Positions 6,876-9,833 of a stretch of 9,833 nucleotides of DNA are shown piece by piece. The translations under genes were made by a program, and so were the position numbers. The stretch lies in the NCBI GenBank assembly GCA_934279105.1, contig CAKQWR010000068.1, forward strand, positions 1 through 9,833, written 5' to 3'. Position 1 is the stretch's first letter; each line of letters begins with the position of its first letter. Under the pieces are notes generated by a model, which was not told the origin of the DNA, searched no databases, and saw only the letters and a list, made by a program, of their open reading frames with translations. The stretch comes from an uncultured Oribacterium sp. (lineage in GTDB: Bacteria > Bacillota > Clostridia > Lachnospirales > Lachnospiraceae).

Positions 6876-6920
6876 GAACCATACGAAGCACGGGCTCGTT
6901 CCCGATTCTTCGTATGGTTC
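6876..6920 (-). promoter_or_regulatory. Perfect 13-bp hairpin in the dhaK-dhaL gap
   Basis: GAACCATACGAAG (6876-6888) and CTTCGTATGGTTC (6908-6920) pair fully, with an inner CGGG/CCCG stem. The hairpin ends about 20 nt before the dhaL ATG, just ahead of its AAAAGGA. There is no T-run after it, so a simple terminator is unlikely; mRNA processing or stabilisation, or control of dhaL translation, is more plausible. Weakly similar AATTCCGAATCATGCGCAG follows at about 6926. The rest of the 6855-7096 gap shows no gene. Confidence 0.75.
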
Positions 6921-7096
6921 CTTGAAATTCCGAATCATGCGCAGCCAGTATTTATCCCGCGGTGCAGATTTCTCTTCGAACTTTCGAATCCTGCTGCGAA
7001 GCTGGACTCTTCTAGCTGTACTGCACCAGTCGCTTCAAACCCTAGCTTCTCCGCAACTGATGTTGATTCACCTCGACTGCGCAGATTTACATGTCA

Positions 7097-8086
7097 TCAA
7101 GCCTTAAATGCGATGGTATCTGCGTGTGCGTCGAGGAGCTGCTTCAGTTCGTCGTCGAGGCGCAGCAGTGATACGGAGAAGCCTTCCATCTCGAGGGAGG
7201 TCATGTACTCGCCGACGAAGGTCCGATACACCTTGATGCCCTTCGCTGCCAGCACGTCTGCTACATGGTTGTTCACGATGAAGAGCTCCATAAGCGGGGT
7301 TGCACCGGAGGAGTTCACCATCACTGCAACCTCATGTCCGCTATAGTCGATATCCGCGAGGATCTTTTCGAGGATGTGGTCCACGATCTCATCGACCGGA
7401 CGCAGCTTCTCCTTATGTGTGCCCGGCTCGCCATGGATGCCGATACCGACTTCCATTTCGTCTTCACCGAGCTCGAAGCCTGGCTTGCCTGCCGCAGGAA
7501 CCGTGCACGGGCGAATCGCTACACCCATGGTACGAACATTGTCCACGACCTTCTGTGCGACACGCTGAACCTCTTCGAGTTCGGCACCTTCCTCCGCCTT
7601 CGCACCTGCAATCTTATGCACGAAAACAGTACCGGCGACGCCACGACGACCTACCGTATAAAGCGAACCATCCACCGCGACATCATCATTGACCACAACC
7701 TGCGCAACCTTGATGTCATCCATCTGCGCCATGTCGCCCGCCATCTCGAAGTTCATAACATCGCCGGTGTAGTTCTTGATCACCATCAGAACACCCTTCT
7801 CGGTCGCGATGGCCTTGATGCCCTCGTAGATCTGATCCGGCGTCGGGGAAGTAAATACCGCACCTGCAACCGCCGCGTCCAGCATACCGATGCCGACATA
7901 GCCGCCATGTGCCGGCTCATGTCCCGAACCTCCACCGGAGATAAGCGCTACCTTGCCCTCTTTCTTCTCCGTGCGCACAACCACGTTTCCGCACTCCAGC
8001 TTCCGAACATACTGCGGGAATGCCTTCACCATGCCCATGGTCATCTGATCCTCTACCAGTTCCACCTGATTGATGAATTTCTTCAT
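7097..8086 (-). CDS. dhaK: Dihydroxyacetone kinase substrate-binding subunit DhaK
   Basis: Binds dihydroxyacetone covalently as a hemiaminal to a histidine and receives phosphate from DhaL. The length is 329 residues, as expected. ISGGGSGHEPAHGGYVG (49-65) includes H56, NYTGDVMNFEMA (105-116) includes the catalytic aspartate D109, and GIGIHGEPGTHK (214-225) includes the substrate-linking H218. The frame is open up to 8155, but ATG 8084-8086 is the start: AGGAGG lies at 8095-8100 and MKKFINQ is the family N-terminus. It is the first gene of the minus-strand dha series. The upstream gap is shared with the divergent antitoxin remnant. Confidence 0.97.
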   Translation of the reverse strand: MKKFINQVELVEDQMTMGMVKAFPQYVRKLECGNVVVRTEKKEGKVALISGGGSGHEPAHGGYVGIGMLDAAVAGAVFTSPTPDQIYEGIKAIATEKGVLMVIKNYTGDVMNFEMAGDMAQMDDIKVAQVVVNDDVAVDGSLYTVGRRGVAGTVFVHKIAGAKAEEGAELEEVQRVAQKVVDNVRTMGVAIRPCTVPAAGKPGFELGEDEMEVGIGIHGEPGTHKEKLRPVDEIVDHILEKILADIDYSGHEVAVMVNSSGATPLMELFIVNNHVADVLAAKGIKVYRTFVGEYMTSLEMEGFSVSLLRLDDELKQLLDAHADTIAFKA

Positions 8087-8133
8087 GTTTTTTACCTCCT
8101 GTTTGTATATATTGCACGAATTTAGATACATTG

Positions 8134-8162
8134 AGAGTAACACGATTCGACGCATAAATCAA
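8134..8162 (-). promoter_or_regulatory. Possible dhaK promoter
   Basis: On the minus strand, TTGATT (8162-8157), 17 nt, then TACTCT (8139-8134). The match is modest, but the spacing is right and the position is about 50 nt before the dhaK start. No leader terminator like that of glpP is seen, so dhaK is probably not under GlpP antitermination. Confidence 0.35.
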
Positions 8163-8197
8163 TTATTGACTTTTTTGTGAATTTTGTGTCTAATAGA

Positions 8198-8237
8198 TTT
8201 ACTGTGCAATGCAAATAACATATAATATATGTGCAAT
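8198..8237 (+). promoter_or_regulatory. Antitoxin promoter with overlapping palindromic operator
   Basis: TTTACT (8198-8203), 17 nt, TATAAT (8221-8226). ACATATA-A-TATATGT (8218-8232) is a perfect palindrome over the -10 box, the usual place for autorepression by a DinJ/RelB-type antitoxin. TGTGCAAT occurs at 8203-8210 and 8230-8237. The antitoxin Shine-Dalgarno GGAG is at 8248-8251. Confidence 0.6.
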
Positions 8238-8260
8238 AGTAAAGAAAGGAGTGAACATTT

Positions 8261-8543
8261 ATGGCTAACACAACTAATTTCAGCGTCCGAATGGACAGCG
8301 ATATTAAGAAACAGTGCGAAGCAATGTATGGTGAATTAGGTATCAATCTTACCACCGCCATCAATGTATTTCTTCGCCAGTCGCTCCGTGTCGGCGGTTT
8401 TCCTTTTGATGTTCGTATGGAACAGCCGAACAAAGAAACGATGGCAGCAATGCTGGAAGCAGAACGCAGAACGCATTGCTCGTGATCCATCTGTAAAACG
8501 CTACTCTGATGTAGAGGAAGCTCTGAGGATGTTAAAAGATTGA
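8261..8543 (+). pseudogene. dinJ: DinJ/RelB-family antitoxin, frameshifted by a 7-bp tandem duplication
   Basis: Antitoxin of a type II toxin-antitoxin pair, with an N-terminal ribbon-helix-helix DNA-binding segment (TNFSVRMDSDIKKQCEAMY) followed by the family phrase LGINLTTAINVFLRQSL. As written the frame stops at 8485 after 74 residues, ending ERRTHCS. AGAACGC is present twice in a row (8461-8467 and 8468-8474). Removing one copy restores ER-IARDPSVKRYSDVEEAL and a stop at 8541-8543, giving 91 residues, a normal length. The missing part is the toxin-binding tail. The DNA-binding part is intact, so autorepression may persist. The promoter and palindrome are just upstream and the broken toxin is just downstream. 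It is transcribed divergently from dhaK. Confidence 0.9.
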
Positions 8544-8553
8544 GTACGCATCT

Positions 8554-8670
8554 GGACATCGTGAGTGCCACATCCAGCCAGATTGGCTATTGGTCTATCG
8601 GATTGAGAATGATTTGCTCATCTTGACATTATCACGAACTGGAACGCACAGCGATTTATTTGGAAAGTAA
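8554..8670 (+). pseudogene. YafQ-type toxin, C-terminal remnant only
   Basis: In the frame ending TAA at 8668-8670, 38 codons read GHRECHIQPDWLL, VYRI and RTGTHSDLFGK, the C-terminal end of the YafQ family of ribosome-dependent mRNA endonucleases. Residues equivalent to E. coli YafQ H63, D67, W68, H87 and F91 are present. The N-terminal half or so (about 55 residues, including the equivalent of H50) is missing. The remnant starts 10 bp after the repaired antitoxin stop. No start codon with a ribosome binding site serves this frame. An internal deletion joined the gene start region to its end, so no active toxin is expected. Confidence 0.88.
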
Positions 8671-8675
8671 TAAAT

Positions 8676-8705
8676 GCACTCGGTATTACTGCCGGGTGCT
8701 TTTTT
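8676..8705 (+). terminator. Intrinsic terminator of the toxin-antitoxin locus
   Basis: GCACTCGG (8676-8683) pairs with CCGGGTGC (8692-8699), with one G-U pair. Six T residues follow at 8700-8705. It lies 5 nt after the toxin remnant stop. Confidence 0.92.
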
Positions 8706-8723
8706 CGTTTCACTCTTAAACGA

Positions 8724-8753
8724 AAAGAGCCTCTACCGAAGTAGAAGCTCTTT
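8724..8753 (-). terminator. Terminator of the pilin-like gene, possibly bidirectional
   Basis: AAAGAGC (8724-8730) pairs with GCTCTTT (8747-8753), continued inward by TCTAC/GTAGA around CGAA. The flanking A and T runs allow use in both directions. It lies 35 bp past the stop of the minus-strand gene, which converges with the toxin-antitoxin locus. Confidence 0.85.
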
Positions 8754-8788
8754 CACTCGCCTTATGGCAGATGATGATACATTTTTAT

Positions 8789-9833
8789 TCAGGCCTGGTC
8801 AGCGTCCTTTTTTCTCTTCTTGCTGACTCCCCATACGCCAAGCAGTACCACTGCTCCGCAGAATACGGCACCATACAGCATCATGCTGCTGGAATCACCG
8901 GTACGTGCTCTACGAGATGCACCAAGCACACGACCTGCAGGGGCATCTGCCTGACCACTTCCAGGACCATCTCTGTGGACACCGAGTACTCGACCCGACT
9001 CAGTCTCCAGTGTGCTGCCCGGTGTGGTCGAATCGCCATCAGAAGATCCGCCGGATCCACCACCGGACGGAGAATCACTGTCGCTTCTTCCCTTGTACTC
9101 GTTGGTAAATACAACGGTATCGACGGTTTCCTTGCCATCCTTCGTGATGGTCTTTTCCGCATTCAGGATACCGGTTTCCTTATCCAGCGTAACCTTTACG
9201 GTCATCGTATAGACGGTATGGTCATAGTTCCACTTGCTGGAAACACCGGAAAGCTCCTTAAACTCGTACGTGTATACACCCGGCTTCGAGAAAGGAATCA
9301 AGCCGAATTCAACGCCACCAGCTGGTGCAACGACTTCCTTCGTAGCTTCGGCTGCCGTACCCTCCGGCATCGGTGCGCCATCCTTCGGTGTCATCGTGAA
9401 GCGGAACACTTCATCACTCGAAATGCTTCCACCATGCACATCCTTAATCACCTTCTCCACCGGCGGATCAACTTCTACCGGCTTTGCTTTCGTCTTCGGA
9501 CGTGACGTCACTTCATAGAAATATCCTGTGCTGCTACCCTCCGGCATGATGATCAGGAACGGTAACACATCATAGTAATGCTCGAACGAAGACGTCTGTA
9601 CAGCGAGATAAAGCCCCTCCGGAACCTTAGGGAGATCTTCATTTGATTTGATATTCACCGGATTTATTTCTTCATGAGCAGCTGCATACTTCGCAAGTGC
9701 AATCGGAAGTTCTGCGGCCTTATCTTCCATGGTCTTTTTCGTGATTTCAACTTCTTTAAAACCAGCGAAATCACCGACCGACAGGTCGAACTCTGTTACA
9801 GAAGTTCCAGGCTTTACCTCACCGACCTTATAG
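8789..9833 (-). CDS. Pilin-like cell-surface protein, C-terminal part (5' end outside the window)
   Basis: Probable secreted, wall-attached protein of the Gram-positive shaft-pilin type. The frame is open to the window edge, leaving 347 residues. An N-terminal pilin-domain stretch (EGLYLAVQTSSFEHYYDVLPF) is followed by an FctA/Spy0128-like domain running from PPVEKVIKD through FRFTMTP, GVYTYEFKEL and YTMTVKV to VVFTNEY. Its lysine, glutamate and final asparagine fit the self-formed isopeptide bond of that family. A Ser/Gly/Asp-rich linker comes next, then two GRVLG phrases, ARTGD, a hydrophobic segment (MMLYGAVFCGAVVLLGVWGV) and a basic tail (SKKRKKDADQA). No canonical LPXTG is present; ARTGD sits where a sorting signal would be. 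The ATG at 9730 is internal, since pilin-like sequence continues upstream. No sortase gene is in view. Confidence 0.85.
   Translation of the reverse strand, partial: YKVGEVKPGTSVTEFDLSVGDFAGFKEVEITKKTMEDKAAELPIALAKYAAAHEEINPVNIKSNEDLPKVPEGLYLAVQTSSFEHYYDVLPFLIIMPEGSSTGYFYEVTSRPKTKAKPVEVDPPVEKVIKDVHGGSISSDEVFRFTMTPKDGAPMPEGTAAEATKEVVAPAGGVEFGLIPFSKPGVYTYEFKELSGVSSKWNYDHTVYTMTVKVTLDKETGILNAEKTITKDGKETVDTVVFTNEYKGRSDSDSPSGGGSGGSSDGDSTTPGSTLETESGRVLGVHRDGPGSGQADAPAGRVLGASRRARTGDSSSMMLYGAVFCGAVVLLGVWGVSKKRKKDADQA

Noticed and set aside
8087..8155. Longer DhaK starting at 8155
   Set aside because: The AGGAGG at 8095-8100 and the family start MKKFINQ place the start at 8086.
8122..8571. Minus-strand open frame of 149 codons opposite the antitoxin
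   Set aside because: It is antisense to the recognised antitoxin and its promoter; the translation resembles no family.
8623..8633. TTGACATTATC as an extra box of the alr arrays
   Set aside because: It encodes LTL inside the toxin remnant (codons ttg aca tta) and has no companion boxes; a chance match.

Overview
The window looks like chromosomal DNA of a low-to-mid GC Gram-positive anaerobe, most likely a Clostridia member near Lachnospiraceae. The evidence is a GlpP-type antiterminator beside glycerol kinase, a three-subunit PEP-dependent dihydroxyacetone kinase with a single-domain DhaM, a LacX-type epimerase, a shaft-pilin-like surface protein, strong AGGAGG ribosome binding sites and intrinsic terminators. 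The species is not identifiable by eye.

Layout. 1-1450 (minus strand): the start of glycerol kinase (glpK, cut by the window edge) lies downstream of glpP. glpP is preceded by a promoter, a cluster of TTGTGCA boxes and a leader with an intrinsic terminator, so GlpP probably controls its own transcription. 1450-2750 carries no credible gene. It holds a 41-bp tandem repeat, a large symmetric array of short boxes (array A) and a polypyrimidine tract. 2772-3965 (plus): alanine racemase (alr), with hairpins on both sides of its Shine-Dalgarno and a clear terminator after it. 4079-4675: a second box array of the same design (array B), then a 20-bp tandem repeat leading into a 21-bp perfect stem-loop. 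4751-8086 (minus): dhaK, dhaL, dhaM and an aldose-1-epimerase-like gene, read in that order. 8198-8705 (plus): a decayed DinJ/YafQ toxin-antitoxin locus. The antitoxin is frameshifted by a 7-bp tandem duplication and the toxin has lost its N-terminal part. 8789-9833 (minus): the C-terminal part of a pilin-like cell-surface protein whose 5' end is outside the window.

How the genes fit together. glpK/glpP and dhaKLM are two arms of C3 metabolism. Glycerol is phosphorylated with ATP by GlpK, and GlpP would relieve termination when glycerol-3-phosphate is present. Dihydroxyacetone is phosphorylated by DhaK/DhaL, with phosphate passed from the PTS through DhaM. alr supplies D-alanine for the cell wall and seems to be its own transcription unit. 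The most unusual content is non-coding: two related arrays of short boxes (consensus near TAATGTCAAA and TATTGCG(T)CAAA, often about 25 bp apart). Each array switches orientation near its middle, and the two bracket the alr unit. I do not recognise this repeat family.
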